DNA of 64,000 nt, taken from NCBI RefSeq assembly GCF_029265375.1, contig NZ_JAJUJJ010000004.1:1-64000 (forward strand), in the 5' to 3' direction. The notes under the pieces were generated by a model, which was not told where the DNA came from, did not search any database, and saw nothing but the letters and a program-made list of their open reading frames with translations. Of this stretch, positions 62,928 through 64,000 are shown in pieces. A program made the translations under genes and the position numbers. How positions within the stretch are numbered: position 1 is the first letter of the stretch; the number at the start of each line of letters is the position of its first letter. The DNA comes from Nesterenkonia sp. Its GTDB lineage: Bacteria > Actinomycetota > Actinomycetes > Actinomycetales > Micrococcaceae.

Positions 62928-62933
62928 TACACT
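62928..62933 (+). promoter_or_regulatory. -10 box for the terminal alpha/beta hydrolase
   Basis: TACACT six bases before ATG 62940. Confidence 0.45.
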
Positions 62934-62939
62934 GGGGAT

Positions 62940-64000
62940 ATGACGACGTCGACTTCCTCTCCGCGGAGTGACTCCGGAGGCTCTGAGCGCGGCAAGGAGC
63001 GGGCAAGCGAGGCTCAGCACCCCGGAGACGAGCTGCTGGAAGACTCTCCTGCCGGGGTGTGGGTGCCGGACTGCCTGCCGGGCTGCTCGCGCAGGACGAT
63101 TCCGCTGGGTGAGGACTTCGAGGGCAGCGTCTCCGCCACGCTGGTGCGCTGTGATCAGCAGCCTGCGCGCCCATCAGCCCCGCCGGTGCTGCAGATCCAC
63201 GGCTGGACCGACTACTTTTACAACCTGGAGCTTGCCCACCGATTTGTGGAGGCCGGGCACCGGTTCTATGCCCTGGACCTGCGCAAATACGGCCGGAGCC
63301 TGCGCGCCCACCAGACCCCCGGGCATATTGACGATCTGGCGGCCTATGATGCCGAGATCCAAGCGGCCCTGGAGATCATCGCTCAGGAGAACCCGGAGGC
63401 CGGCCGTCCGGTGGTCGCCGGCCACTCTACGGGCGGACTGGTGGCCGCGCTGTGGGCCCAGCGCCATCCGGGGCAGGCGGCCGCGCTGGTGCTGAACTCT
63501 CCGTGGTTGGAGGTCCCCGGCCACTCTCCGGCCCGGGCCGCGGCGGAGGGGATCGTCACGCCCCTGGGTGCGGTGAACCCGACCGCGACGCTGCGGGTGC
63601 CGCGGCTGGAGCACTATTGGGAGTCGCTGTCGGATCAGGCTCACGGCGAATGGCAGCTGCATCCCCTGTGGCGGCCCAGGAAGTCCTTCCCCATGACGGT
63701 GGGCTGGCTGAAGGCTGTCTTCGCCGGCCACCGTCGGGTGCGGGAGGGGCTGGAGATGGATCTGCCGGTGCTGGTGCTGCTCTCCACCGGGACGGTCTAT
63801 CGCCCGCAGTGGACACCGGAGCACCAGGAGAACGACGGCGTGCTGGACGTGGAGCTGCTGGCCCGCCGCGCGGTGCGGCTGGGACGCCACGTCACGGTGG
63901 TGCGGATCCCGCAGGCGATGCATGACGTCTTCGCCTCGCGGCAGCCGGTGCGCACCGAGGCTTTCGAGCATGTCCGCCGCTGGCTGCAGGTCTACGGCAC
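62940..64000 (+). CDS. Alpha/beta hydrolase, lysophospholipase-like, cut by window end
   Basis: A frame of at least 353 codons from ATG 62940 with no stop before the window end. It has a disordered N-terminus of about 40 residues, then VLQIHGWTDYFYN (oxyanion), YALDLRKYGRS, the nucleophile GHSTGG, VLVLLSTG and a C-terminal RIPQAMHDVF with the catalytic His. These match monoglyceride-lipase/serine aminopeptidase S33-type hydrolases. The stop is outside the window, so the length is unknown. A TACACT box lies six bases before the start. Substrate unknown. Confidence 0.85.
   Translation, partial: MTTSTSSPRSDSGGSERGKERASEAQHPGDELLEDSPAGVWVPDCLPGCSRRTIPLGEDFEGSVSATLVRCDQQPARPSAPPVLQIHGWTDYFYNLELAHRFVEAGHRFYALDLRKYGRSLRAHQTPGHIDDLAAYDAEIQAALEIIAQENPEAGRPVVAGHSTGGLVAALWAQRHPGQAAALVLNSPWLEVPGHSPARAAAEGIVTPLGAVNPTATLRVPRLEHYWESLSDQAHGEWQLHPLWRPRKSFPMTVGWLKAVFAGHRRVREGLEMDLPVLVLLSTGTVYRPQWTPEHQENDGVLDVELLARRAVRLGRHVTVVRIPQAMHDVFASRQPVRTEAFEHVRRWLQVYG

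Noticed and set aside
63452-63925. 157-residue plus-strand frame near the window end
   Set aside because: It is out of frame with the long hydrolase frame starting at 62940, which carries the GHSTGG motif and catalytic His.

Overview
The window is a 64 kb chromosomal segment of a high-G+C Gram-positive bacterium, most likely an actinobacterium of the order Micrococcales and probably the family Micrococcaceae (Nesterenkonia, Kocuria and Arthrobacter type). The grounds are gene content: an actinobacterial integration host factor (mIHF) beside gmk and rpoZ, a pyrR-led pyrimidine operon with a PH-domain membrane protein between pyrC and carA, a qcrCAB/ctaCDEF bc1-aa3 respiratory chain with ctaE divergent from trpD, a PriA without helicase motifs, a DUF3043 protein, and many genes whose -10 box lies 6-7 nt before the start codon, as in leaderless mRNAs. 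The genus call is inference. No rRNA, tRNA, CRISPR array or prophage was seen.

Layout. 1-10 kb is accessory: the edge of an IS30-like transposase, an FAD/Rieske oxidoreductase, a DEAD-box helicase, a GltS-type symporter, a two-gene SatD/membrane-protein module under a palindromic promoter, a NUDIX/macro-domain/thioesterase cluster, a lone arginine deiminase and an EamA transporter. 10-25 kb holds an Rpf-like lytic transglycosylase, comEA-comEC, degV, leuS, an alpha/beta hydrolase, priA, an ATP-grasp gene, a decayed methyltransferase, metK, and a thioesterase/acyl-CoA dehydrogenase pair. 

25-44 kb is a dense block on the minus strand, read from high to low coordinates: mltG, aroE, aroC, aroK, aroB, efp, nusB, pyrR, pyrB, pyrC, PH-domain protein, carA, carB, pyrF, then mihF, gmk, rpoZ and coaBC. 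Many junctions overlap by 1-8 bases, so translation is probably coupled. The block makes chorismate and UMP and ties these to translation and nucleotide supply; pyrD lies apart at 61.8-62.9 kb.

44-51 kb holds a DUF349 protein, hisS, aspS, dtd with an overlapping small membrane ORF, and rarA, ended by a strong hairpin shared with qcrB. 51-61 kb carries the respiratory chain: ctaE-qcrC-qcrA-qcrB and ctaC-ctaD-ctaF, with trpD and def between them and an A-type Fe-S carrier upstream. The last 3 kb has DUF3043, pyrD and an alpha/beta hydrolase cut by the window end.

The best candidates for something little described are the SatD/membrane module at 4.57-6.01 kb, whose SatD N-terminus looks like a nucleotidyl-cyclase palm domain, and a shared CTAC-N5-GTAG dyad in front of the respiratory operons.
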